A DNA stretch of 15,578 nt from JADJEI01 sp035328465 (lineage in GTDB: Bacteria; Bacteroidota; Ignavibacteria; Ignavibacteriales; Ignavibacteriaceae): NCBI GenBank assembly GCA_035328465.1, contig DAOLIQ010000076.1, forward strand, positions 1 to 15,578, read 5' to 3'. The notes beneath the pieces are model-generated. The model was given only the letters and a program-made list of their open reading frames with translations, did not search any database and was not told where the DNA came from. This document shows, piece by piece, positions 1-6,662 of the stretch. Every line of letters begins with the position of its first letter. The stretch's first letter is position 1. Made by a program: the position numbers and the translations under genes.

Positions 1-1
1 T

Positions 2-1102
2 GGAGGTGGATCTGATACGGCTAGGATATATAGTAATTTAATTATTTCAAAAAATTCTGTAGATGGTTTCTTAAATACTGGAGTACCTCATTTAACTTAT
101 AATAATTTTGCTTTTGGTAAAATTGACAATGCAATTGTATTCACAGGTGATAATAGTTATTTGATACAATTAGTAAACAATTCTATTATGAATGCTGATA
201 AGGGTATTGTAAGTGAAGGAGGACAGGGTATTACGGCACATTTTAATAACGCTTGGAATACTGTTGTAAACTACAGCGGCTTCACACCAGACAGCACAAA
301 TCTCTCAGTTGATCCGATGATAGTAAATGATGATTCAACAAAAGGCGATCTTGACTTTCATCTTCAAATGTTCTCGCCTTTAATAGATGCCGGTGATCCT
401 AATATTATTGATGTTGACGGCACTCGCAGCGACATCGGTCTTTATGGCGGACCTTACGGCGAACAATATCATTACCTTGATTTAGCTCCACGCACTCCCA
501 TAAACCTAAACGCAACACTCGACAGCTTAACGGTCGGCCTAACCTGGAATAAAAATACAGAGGCAGATTTCAGAGATTATAATATTTATAGAGATACCAC
601 AAAAGACTTTATGATAGATTCAACAAAACTTCTGTTATCACAGAATGACACAACATTCACAGATATAATTCCTGATTACGTACCCAAAATTTATTACAAA
701 ATAACAGCAGTAGATAATCAAGGAAACGAATCAGAACCAAGCGAAGAGGTGGGATTCATCCTTACTTCAATCAATGACAATCAAATGACAATAAATGACT
801 ATAGGCTCTATCAAAATTACCCCAACCCTTTTAACCCATTAACAAAGATAAGTTACAGACTAAAGGAAAGAGGATACGTGAAGCTGTATGTTTATGATAT
901 AAAAGGAGAACTAGTAAGTGTGTTAGTAAATCAAACACAAGACGCCGGATTCTACGAAGTAGATTTTGTAGGGAACGGTCTCCCGACCGTTCCGAATAAT
1001 TCGGATCTTTCATCAGGAATTTACATTTACCAGATAATGGTACGCAATGAAAACAACATTCCGGTTTTTAGTGATATGAAAAAGATGATTTATTTAAAAT
1101 GA
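2..1102 (+). CDS. Secreted beta-helix/Fn3 protein with T9SS type A sorting domain (5' partial)
   Basis: The reading frame is open from the left edge, so the true start lies outside the window; the in-frame TTG at 161 is not a convincing start. The first ~150 residues are Asn/Gly-rich with short repeating strands, as in right-handed parallel beta-helix proteins, and end in a DAGDPN...DIGLYGGPYG segment common at the end of such domains. A fibronectin type III-like domain follows (about 490-765). The C-terminus is a T9SS (Por) sorting domain: YQNYPNPFNP at 809-838, a VYDIKGE strand, then SSGIYIYQI. Proteins with this ending are normally exported by Sec, taken across the outer membrane by T9SS, and released or anchored. 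About 13 residues (VGNGLPTVPNNSD) interrupt the usual link between the last strands and coincide with a DNA palindrome. The protein's specific function is unknown. Confidence 0.88.
   Translation, partial: GGGSDTARIYSNLIISKNSVDGFLNTGVPHLTYNNFAFGKIDNAIVFTGDNSYLIQLVNNSIMNADKGIVSEGGQGITAHFNNAWNTVVNYSGFTPDSTNLSVDPMIVNDDSTKGDLDFHLQMFSPLIDAGDPNIIDVDGTRSDIGLYGGPYGEQYHYLDLAPRTPINLNATLDSLTVGLTWNKNTEADFRDYNIYRDTTKDFMIDSTKLLLSQNDTTFTDIIPDYVPKIYYKITAVDNQGNESEPSEEVGFILTSINDNQMTINDYRLYQNYPNPFNPLTKISYRLKERGYVKLYVYDIKGELVSVLVNQTQDAGFYEVDFVGNGLPTVPNNSDLSSGIYIYQIMVRNENNIPVFSDMKKMIYLK
972..1004. repeat. Palindromic element inserted inside the T9SS sorting-domain coding sequence
   Basis: GGAACGGTC (972-980) and GACCGTTCC (985-993) are perfect 9-bp inverted arms around TCCC. 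They overlap a second palindrome, CCGAA-TAA-TTCGG (992-1004). The block is preceded by TTGTAGGG, as is the intergenic hairpin near 1155. It is translated in frame as part of the sorting domain and adds residues that other domains of this family usually lack. Membership in a genome-wide repeat family is inferred from these two copies only. Confidence 0.6.
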
Positions 1103-1223
1103 AATGTCAAAGGTCAAACGTGAAATGAAAAAATGTAATTGTCATATTGTTGTAGGGGCAGGACTCTTGTCCGCCCGATTTGTCTGACAAGATGAAACGT
1201 CAAAAGTCAAACGTGAAATGAAA
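1100..1223. repeat. 31-bp direct repeat pair flanking a hairpin
   Basis: The 31-base segments 1100-1130 and 1193-1223 match at 29 of 31 positions; both contain GTCAAACGTGAAATGAAA or end in it. The first copy begins on the stop codon of the upstream gene. The 62 bases between them hold the hairpin at 1156-1176. The arrangement suggests a local duplication or a composite dispersed repeat, not a gene: no frame of useful length is present. Confidence 0.65.
1156..1176. repeat. Intergenic hairpin resembling the palindrome at 972
   Basis: GGGC (1156-1159) and GGAC (1161-1164) pair with GTCC (1169-1172) and GCCC (1173-1176), leaving one bulged A at 1160 and a TCTT loop. It is preceded by TTGTAGGG, as is the coding-region palindrome. 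It could also help end transcription of the upstream gene, but no T-run follows, so a REP-like element is the better reading. Confidence 0.5.
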
Positions 1224-1286
1224 AGCAATTTAAAAATTAACAATTGAACAATGAAACAATTTAGCAATTTGGAATTAATACCCCCA

Positions 1287-1306
1287 CCCGCAAAAGCGGA
1301 ATGGGA
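1287..1306. repeat. Possible degenerate copy of the right-edge GGAAT palindrome
   Basis: CCGC (1288-1291), AAAA, GCGG (1296-1299), then AATGGGAAT. The core resembles the CGCGGAAGCGGGAAT core of the palindrome near 15511, with an indel. It lies in a very AT-rich stretch with otherwise low-complexity sequence. The stem is only 4 bp, so this is a weak call. Confidence 0.25.
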
Positions 1307-1342
1307 ATAATAAATAATCAATAATAAATTAAAAATTAAATC

Positions 1343-1347
1343 GGAGG
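1343..1347 (+). promoter_or_regulatory. Strong Shine-Dalgarno (GGAGG) for the gene at 1354
   Basis: GGAGG lies 6 bases before the ATG at 1354. It fixes this start, which is also the beginning of a clear signal peptide. Most other genes in the window lack such a site. Confidence 0.8.
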
Positions 1348-1353
1348 TACAAA

Positions 1354-2637
1354 ATGAAACCAGTAAAACAATTCTTGTTTGCCATAGTCCTGGTCGTTTT
1401 GGCTCATAATGCACTTGCACAGGAACAAACAGTAACACAACAATTTCCCTTAGGATTCTTTTTAGGCGAGTATCAACAACCTTCGGAAGTTGATACGATT
1501 TATAATCAGCTTGAAAGATTAGGGGCAAATTATATTATTCAGTACGCGCCTTTGAACAGCATAGAACCGTTAAGCGATTATAATTTAGTGGCGATAAAGG
1601 AAGACAGTCCAAGCGATTACATTTCATATTTTTCCAGAGGATATTACAAGAAATGGGAAACTGAAGAAGACCAGAGGAATCTTCTTGCAACAGGAGTAAA
1701 GCACATCGACGGAACCGAAGAGACATATCTTGGAAAGCTATGCTGGTCATCTTCCGGCTTAACTTCAGCAACAGATAAGTTTGTTTATGGTCCCGATTAT
1801 AGGCAGGATAAATACTATAGATTAAATTATGATAAATCACATATATTTTATACAGCCAAATTTGTATTAGGCTTTGAGTACCCATACAATAATCCCAACC
1901 CCGAAGATAATGTCTGTAAAATAGCAGTTGTTCACCGTTACAGATTGCTGGTAAACGAATGTTATATGGGTGATGTAATTGATACGTTAGATAATACCTC
2001 TGTGGTGCTTAAAGTTTCTGACTTTCCTCATAACCAGTTTTTAGAGAAATCTCTTACTTACAATTATCCCGGGAACATCCCGAATCAGAATATAAGCGAG
2101 CATTTACTGAGTAACGTTATAACTTCAGATACTTTATTCGATGACGAATATCCCGGGTATGGAATTCAATTTATTGTTGACTGGTATGGCGTTGGTACTC
2201 TTTATGTCGATTATGTAGAAGTGTTTGATAATACAATATGGGGTGTATATTTATCTAATATCCAATTACATTCAGAAGAAATTATTTCTTTCGCCAATAA
2301 TTATTCAAGCTGGAATTTCCTCAAATACTGGTATGCAGCAGATGAACCTCATTCAATGGATGCTTTTACACCAATCCATATTGTTGACTCGTTAGTTCGC
2401 AGTGTACAAGGCGGCCTGTTAATCACCGAGTTTTATCCAAGTTGGAAGCCTGTAAATGGGAGGGGAAAACAATTCGCTCCCGGCAAAAGACTGATAATAG
2501 ATGGGCTGGCAACTGTTAAAGGAACAGCAGCACAAAAACTTACTCTTGATTTTCACGACCGAAATGATAACACAGGAATAGAAGTACTATCTGATGAAGA
2601 TTTTACAGCTTCGAAAAAACTTATGCTTCTGAAGTAG
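1354..2637 (+). CDS. Secreted TIM-barrel-like (glycosidase-type) protein, probably C-terminally truncated
   Basis: The ATG has a GGAGG ribosome site and opens a Sec signal peptide of about 22 residues, with a likely cleavage after ALA (ALA|QEQ). The mature protein begins with a strand-helix unit typical of a TIM-barrel start (LGFFLGEY...LERLGANYII). A long beta-rich insertion follows (about 130-300), and then WYAADEP with Asp330-Glu331-Pro332, a motif seen at the active-site strand of several glycosidase-like barrels. After ITEFYPSW (about 360-368) the sequence changes character and stops about 60 residues later, with no T9SS sorting domain. I infer that the 3' part of a longer T9SS protein was lost and the frame now reads into unrelated DNA. 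It could instead be a complete short periplasmic protein. The substrate and exact family are not recognised. Confidence 0.65.
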   Translation: MKPVKQFLFAIVLVVLAHNALAQEQTVTQQFPLGFFLGEYQQPSEVDTIYNQLERLGANYIIQYAPLNSIEPLSDYNLVAIKEDSPSDYISYFSRGYYKKWETEEDQRNLLATGVKHIDGTEETYLGKLCWSSSGLTSATDKFVYGPDYRQDKYYRLNYDKSHIFYTAKFVLGFEYPYNNPNPEDNVCKIAVVHRYRLLVNECYMGDVIDTLDNTSVVLKVSDFPHNQFLEKSLTYNYPGNIPNQNISEHLLSNVITSDTLFDDEYPGYGIQFIVDWYGVGTLYVDYVEVFDNTIWGVYLSNIQLHSEEIISFANNYSSWNFLKYWYAADEPHSMDAFTPIHIVDSLVRSVQGGLLITEFYPSWKPVNGRGKQFAPGKRLIIDGLATVKGTAAQKLTLDFHDRNDNTGIEVLSDEDFTASKKLMLLK

Positions 2638-2983
2638 ATTGTCCATTTACGCAAACCTTCGAGAATTTGATAACCTCGGAGATTTGGTTTTCGCTCATTT
2701 TCTAATCTTCCCAGGTTTACCAAAGCGTGTTTGAGTTTTTCAATTCTTGCACTCATATCAACTCTCATAACTTCAATCCCAACTACACTTGCATCAATCC
2801 CAGCACTCCCACCATCATACTCGATCAAATCTGTTTTATGTCTGACCGTGCTTGCGCCAGTCCTACTCGTAAAAATTTCTTTTCCAAACAATTGAATAAT
2901 TAATCAATCTTCCCGCCAAAATTTTATTTGATTTATTTAAAACTGGTATTAACTTGAATTATCAAGTAATTGAAAAAACAACG
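2638..2983. other. Intergenic region with repeat debris
   Basis: This stretch of about 346 bases has no convincing gene. It contains the inverted repeat at 2652-2686. The rest, up to about 2890, looks less AT-rich than usual intergenic DNA here. A minus-strand frame starting with TTG near 2891 runs through it and into the upstream gene, but it has no ribosome site and no recognisable domain. The last 60 bases are AT-rich and should hold the promoter of the Usp gene; I see no clear promoter. Confidence 0.5.
2652..2686. repeat. 12-bp imperfect inverted repeat (CAAACCTTCGAG / CTCGGAGATTTG)
   Basis: The left arm is at 2652-2663 and the right arm at 2675-2686. They match at 10 of 12 positions around an 11-base loop. 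It lies 14 bases past the stop of the upstream gene, so it may act as a weak terminator; a short GGTTTT follows but no strong T-run. It resembles the ACCTCGGAGGTT-type palindromes scattered through many Bacteroidota-group genomes (from memory, not checked). Confidence 0.5.
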
Positions 2984-3823
2984 ATGGAAAAAATATTTCA
3001 AAAAATTGGACTTGCAGTTACATTCTCTCCAACAGGCAAAGCCCTGCTTAAGGAGGCTGTAAGGTTAAGGAACCTATTTTTATCAGAATTATCACTTATT
3101 CACGTGGGTGAAAAAAATGATTATTCAAAAAAAATGATTTCAGAATTGATTGAAGATTCCGGTTTGGTTGAAAACCAGATTAATTTAGTTTGGTCAGCAG
3201 GTGACCCTGCGAAAGAAATCTTAAAATTTTCCGAACTAAATAATCTTGATCTTTTAATCAGCGGGGCACTTGAAAAAGAAAACATTCTAAAATTTTATCT
3301 TGGCTCAGTTGCAAGAAAAATTATGCGTGAGGCTTCGATGTCAACTTTAATTTTGAAATCGCCTTCAATAAATCCAACGGGATTTAAAAAAATCTGCGTC
3401 AATGTAAATTTTTCGGAACAAAGTGAAAAAACTGTAAAGACGGCTTACCAACTCGCATTAGCAGACTCTTCAGACGAATTTATTTTAGTAAGAGATTTTA
3501 ATATTCCAGGTTTAACCTCAACAACAATTGACTTTAATTCCGCAGAAAAAATTGATGAATTAAAAAATGAACAACTTAAATCTGAAGAATACAAACTTCA
3601 ACTGCTTGTAAAAGAATTGGGACTAAAAGGCGTGAAAATAAAAACCAAATGTATTTATGGAATAGAAGGCTGGGCTTCAAGTGATTATGCAAGACAACAT
3701 GCTGTCGATCTTTTTGTTGTAAGCACTCAGAAGCGAAAACTTAAATTTATTGATAGAATTTTTCCGCACGAAGAAGAATTTTCGTATGAAAATTTACCTT
3801 CTAATTTATTGATTATCCGGTGA
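2984..3823 (+). CDS. Tandem universal stress protein (two Usp domains)
   Basis: This is a cytoplasmic protein of 279 residues with two Usp folds in tandem. Domain 1 spans about 1-130, from KIGLAVTFSPTGKALLKEA to LGSVARKIMREASMSTLILKS. Domain 2 spans about 135-279, from KKICVNVNFSEQSEKTVKTA to LPSNLLIIR. In domain 1 the ATP loop is only partly kept: LGSVARKI is present, but the usual G-x2-G is replaced after GALEKEN. Domain 2 lacks the GS element, so nucleotide binding is doubtful there. An in-frame TTG at 2954 would add 10 residues. I prefer the ATG at 2984 because the Usp fold begins right after it. The next gene, a cation/H+ antiporter, starts 4 bases after the stop. Usp proteins often sit beside or inside such transporters as regulatory modules, so a role in controlling the antiporter is likely but inferred. 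Confidence 0.88.
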   Translation: MEKIFQKIGLAVTFSPTGKALLKEAVRLRNLFLSELSLIHVGEKNDYSKKMISELIEDSGLVENQINLVWSAGDPAKEILKFSELNNLDLLISGALEKENILKFYLGSVARKIMREASMSTLILKSPSINPTGFKKICVNVNFSEQSEKTVKTAYQLALADSSDEFILVRDFNIPGLTSTTIDFNSAEKIDELKNEQLKSEEYKLQLLVKELGLKGVKIKTKCIYGIEGWASSDYARQHAVDLFVVSTQKRKLKFIDRIFPHEEEFSYENLPSNLLIIR

Positions 3824-3827
3824 TTGA

Positions 3828-5498
3828 ATGAATTTAGATTCCGAACAAGTAACTATATTTTTAATTAGCATTTCTTTACTGCTAATTTTTAGCCGGTTGT
3901 TTGGGGAGATTTTTATAAAACTAAATCAGCCGGCTGTTGTAGGCGAAATACTTGCAGGTGTAATTCTTGGTCCGACTGTTTTTGGAATGATCGCACCATC
4001 CTACCACGAAATAATTTTCCCGGATTTTGGACCATTAAAAACCGCACTCGAAGGTTTAACTACTATTTCAGTTGTCTTACTTTTGTTATCAAGCGGGATG
4101 GAAGTTGACTTGAGCACTGTTATACGCAATAGAAAAGTTTCGCTAATTGTTAGTGCATTTGGAATTCTAACTCCATTCATTTTGAGTTTTAGTTTTGCAT
4201 ATTATTTCCCTCAACTCTTAGGCGCCGAGGACAGTCACACACAGCTTAGTTTTGCATTATTTATAGGAATTGCATTATCTATTTCTGCCCTTCCTGTTAT
4301 AGCCAAAATTTTGTTAGACTTAAATATTTTCAAAACTCAAGTGGGAAACATTATAATTTCATCAGCAATGTTAATTGATTTGCTTGGATGGTTGTTGTTT
4401 TCATTTCTTCTTGGATTTTTAGGAATTGCTGAGAGACACTTCAATTTGAATGTTACTGTCATGCTGATAGCAGGCTTTATAATATTAGTTTTATTTCCAG
4501 TAAGGATTTTGTTTGACAAATCAATTAAATTCATTCAATCAAAATTTTCATTCCCATCAACAACACTAAACTTTATAATTATTCTTGGATTTCTTGGAGC
4601 AGCATTTACGGAATATATCGGTGTTCACGCAATCCTCGGTGTATTTCTCATTGGAATTGCAATCGGTGATTCTGTTCATCTTAAAGAACAAACTAAATCA
4701 TCACTTAATCAATTTATTATAAACATATTTGCCCCACTATTTTTTGCCTCAATCGGGTTAAGAGTCAATTTCATTTCTAATTTTGATTTGGTTGCAGTAT
4801 TCATGGTAATGTTACTTGCATCCAGCGGCACGATTATAGGTGCTTCTCTCGGTGCAAGGTTAGGCGGAATTAACAAAATTGATTCACTTTCCATTGCTTT
4901 TGGTTTAAATGCTCGCGGAGCAATGGAAATTATTCTTGGAATAATTGCTCTTGATGTTGGACTAATCGGGGAATCTACTTTTGTTGCGCTTGTAGTAATG
5001 GCATTAGTAACTTCAATGATCAGCGCTCCGTTAATGAGCAGATTTATTTCGAATGAAAATTTATTCAGTTTGTCCAATCTTATCAAAAAAACTTCTGTTA
5101 TTAAATCCACAAAGAAAAATAAAAATGATGTAATAAAAGAATTAGTAGAAGCCATTGACATTAAGATTAATAACAATGAAATTTTATCAGATGTTTTGAG
5201 ACGCGAAGAATTAACACCGACTGGAATAGCCAACTACCTTGCCATCCCCCATGCTAAAATGAATATCAAAAAACCAATACTTGTAATTGCCAGAAATAAT
5301 TTCGGAGTTGATTTTCAAGCAGCGGATAATCTTCCGGCAAAAATTATCTTTTTACTTTTAACGCCTGCTGATAATCCCGAACTTCAATTAACTTTGCTTG
5401 CAGAAATTGCAAAGAAATTTTCGGATAGGGAAAAAGTAGAAGACTTATTAGAAATAAAAGATGACGCAGATTTTATCGAAAGATTGAAATCACTTTAG
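3828..5498 (+). CDS. CPA2 family cation/H+ antiporter with C-terminal PTS EIIA domain
   Basis: An inner-membrane protein of 556 residues. Residues 1 to about 405 form the multi-helix exchanger core, starting with PAVVGEILAGVILGP, the usual first CPA2 motif. Asp184, in SSAMLIDLLGW, sits where the family keeps its transport aspartate; the residue before it is Ile rather than Asp or Asn. GLNARGAMEIILG holds Arg363 and Glu367, as in KefB/NapA-like exchangers. After a Lys/Asn-rich linker, residues about 415-553 form a type 2 (fructose/PtsN-like) EIIA domain. His475, in GIANYLAIPHAK, is at the phosphorylation site of the family. This suggests that phosphotransfer from HPr or NPr could tune ion exchange; no HPr or EI gene is in the window. 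The gene is probably co-transcribed with the Usp gene 4 bases upstream. The ion (Na+ or K+) cannot be told from sequence. Confidence 0.9.
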   Translation: MNLDSEQVTIFLISISLLLIFSRLFGEIFIKLNQPAVVGEILAGVILGPTVFGMIAPSYHEIIFPDFGPLKTALEGLTTISVVLLLLSSGMEVDLSTVIRNRKVSLIVSAFGILTPFILSFSFAYYFPQLLGAEDSHTQLSFALFIGIALSISALPVIAKILLDLNIFKTQVGNIIISSAMLIDLLGWLLFSFLLGFLGIAERHFNLNVTVMLIAGFIILVLFPVRILFDKSIKFIQSKFSFPSTTLNFIIILGFLGAAFTEYIGVHAILGVFLIGIAIGDSVHLKEQTKSSLNQFIINIFAPLFFASIGLRVNFISNFDLVAVFMVMLLASSGTIIGASLGARLGGINKIDSLSIAFGLNARGAMEIILGIIALDVGLIGESTFVALVVMALVTSMISAPLMSRFISNENLFSLSNLIKKTSVIKSTKKNKNDVIKELVEAIDIKINNNEILSDVLRREELTPTGIANYLAIPHAKMNIKKPILVIARNNFGVDFQAADNLPAKIIFLLLTPADNPELQLTLLAEIAKKFSDREKVEDLLEIKDDADFIERLKSL

Positions 5499-6262
5499 AA
5501 AATTGTCATCCACAAAACATAATCTAAAATTAAAATCAACGCAGCAGAAAACACAAAAGATCGAATAGTCGCTAATCCAACTCCCTCTGCTCCGCCCTCA
5601 GTTCTGAATCCGATATGGCAGCCCATGAGCGAAGTTACTCCACCAAAGAAAATTGTTTTAACAAGCCCGGCAATTAAATCAGGAATAATAAAAAATCTTT
5701 TGACAGAGTTGAAGAACACAGCAAAGGAAACCCCCAAAAAATAATTTGAAACAAGATAAGAGCCTCCAATAGCAATTACAATTGCAAACGTTACAAGTAT
5801 CGGCATCATAATTACCGAAGCTAAAAACCTGGGCATTGCTAAAAATCGGACAGGACTAATTGCCATCGTTTCCAAAGCATCAATTTGCTCGGTTACTTTC
5901 ATCGTACCAAGTTCGGCAGCTATTGATGCCCCCACCCGACCGGCAATTACAATTCCAGTTAATACAGGTCCCAGTTCTGTTATGATTGCGCGGCTCGTTG
6001 CACCGCCCAGAAATGACATTGGAGCAACTCCCTTTAATTGATAAGCGGCCTGCCAAGCAGAAACAGCTCCTGTAAAAACTGCTATGATTAAAACCAGTGG
6101 TATTGAATTTACTCCTATGTGTTCCATCTGATAAAGTATCAATCGTCTGCTTTTCGGAATAGAGGCAAAATTTCTTATTATTTCCCCAAATAGTCTGGCA
6201 ACTTGACCAAACTCCTGAAAAAACAACAAACTTTTCTCGCCGAGTTTTTGTAATAGCTTCAT
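5495..6262 (-). CDS. mlaE: MlaE family phospholipid ABC transporter permease
   Basis: A protein of 255 residues, close to the usual MlaE length of about 260. It has an N-terminal amphipathic helix (MKLLQKLGEKSLLFFQEFGQ), hydrophobic segments, and the family core ELGPVLTGIVIAGRVGASIAAELGTMKVTEQIDALETM...PVRFLAMPRFLA. MlaE with MlaF (ATPase) and MlaD (MCE protein) moves lipids between inner and outer membrane; in plants and mycobacteria relatives import other lipids. An in-frame TTG at 6289 would add 9 residues, but the ATG at 6262 aligns with the normal MlaE start. It ends tail to tail with the antiporter gene, sharing 4 bases. No MlaF or MCE gene lies within the window; the partners must be elsewhere, or the protein acts with unlinked subunits. 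Confidence 0.92.
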   Translation of the reverse strand: MKLLQKLGEKSLLFFQEFGQVARLFGEIIRNFASIPKSRRLILYQMEHIGVNSIPLVLIIAVFTGAVSAWQAAYQLKGVAPMSFLGGATSRAIITELGPVLTGIVIAGRVGASIAAELGTMKVTEQIDALETMAISPVRFLAMPRFLASVIMMPILVTFAIVIAIGGSYLVSNYFLGVSFAVFFNSVKRFFIIPDLIAGLVKTIFFGGVTSLMGCHIGFRTEGGAEGVGLATIRSFVFSAALILILDYVLWMTIF

Positions 6263-6662
6263 TGATAATTTATTAATGTTTGCATTCAAATTTATAAAAT
6301 TTTTTGTTATTTCACTTTTTATCGCTTATTAATTACTGTCAAGTAAAGTCGAATTTAATGTATTTAAAAGAAAATTAAATTAAACTTGAACTTAAAATGA
6401 GACAAAAGCCTGTGCTTCAAAAAAAATTTTGCAGTTTCAGTCTCAAAACTCTTTATTAACAATAATAGTGTTCTGAATTCATAAATCCTTGTAAGGGTTT
6501 TAATTTTAAGCACTTAAAAATTCATTTTTAAAATCTCCAAAGAATTATTTTATGAAAGGAATGATTATTTCTTTGGCGCATTAACCAATAATGTTTTGCA
6601 TAATTATTGATAAAGTCTTGTCATTAGTAAAAAATATATGGGATACTTAAGCTTAACCTTTA
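6263..6662. other. Divergent intergenic region between mlaE and the hybrid kinase
   Basis: These 400 bases are strongly AT-rich and should carry both divergent promoters. A TAAATTTG box for mlaE lies at 6287-6294. A perfect 8-bp inverted repeat, CCAAAGAA (6537-6544) and TTCTTTGG (6569-6576), is separated by 24 bases. A weaker pair, TGAGAC (6398-6403) and GTCTCA (6440-6445), is also present. TTGATA and TTGTCA hexamers sit at about 6606-6622, but with no well-spaced -10 box. No small gene or RNA is recognisable. The kinase gene has no Shine-Dalgarno sequence. Confidence 0.5.
6287..6294 (-). promoter_or_regulatory. Possible Bacteroidota-type -7 box for mlaE (TAAATTTG)
   Basis: On the minus strand the sequence reads TAAATTTG, matching the Bacteroidota -7 consensus TAnnTTTG, 24 bases before the ATG at 6262. 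No good -33 TTG lies about 20 bases upstream. The motif is expected by chance in such AT-rich DNA, so support is weak. Confidence 0.25.

Noticed and set aside
1100..1223. A CRISPR array or short tandem array at the 31-base repeats.
   Set aside because: There are only two copies, the spacing segment is 62 bases with a hairpin, and no cas genes are in the window.
2621..2698. A short minus-strand frame starting MSENQISEVIK, recalling the first residues of GxxExxY-type proteins.
   Set aside because: Only about 11 residues are similar, and the frame stops after 25 codons. This is too short to separate from chance.
2553..2891. A 112-codon minus-strand frame after the truncated secreted protein gene.
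   Set aside because: It starts at TTG, has no ribosome site, overlaps the end of the plus-strand gene by 85 bases and shows no recognisable domain. It may be decayed sequence.
2954..2983. A 10-codon upstream extension of the Usp gene from a TTG.
   Set aside because: The Usp fold begins just after the ATG at 2984, and no ribosome site supports the TTG.
4709..5233. A 174-codon minus-strand frame inside the antiporter gene.
   Set aside because: It is a shadow of a strongly supported coding region, and its translation is low-complexity (Ile/Ser/Asn/Pro-rich) with no domain.
6600..6662. TTGATA and TTGTCA hexamers ahead of the hybrid kinase as a sigma-70-type promoter.
   Set aside because: No -10 box lies at a proper spacing from either hexamer.
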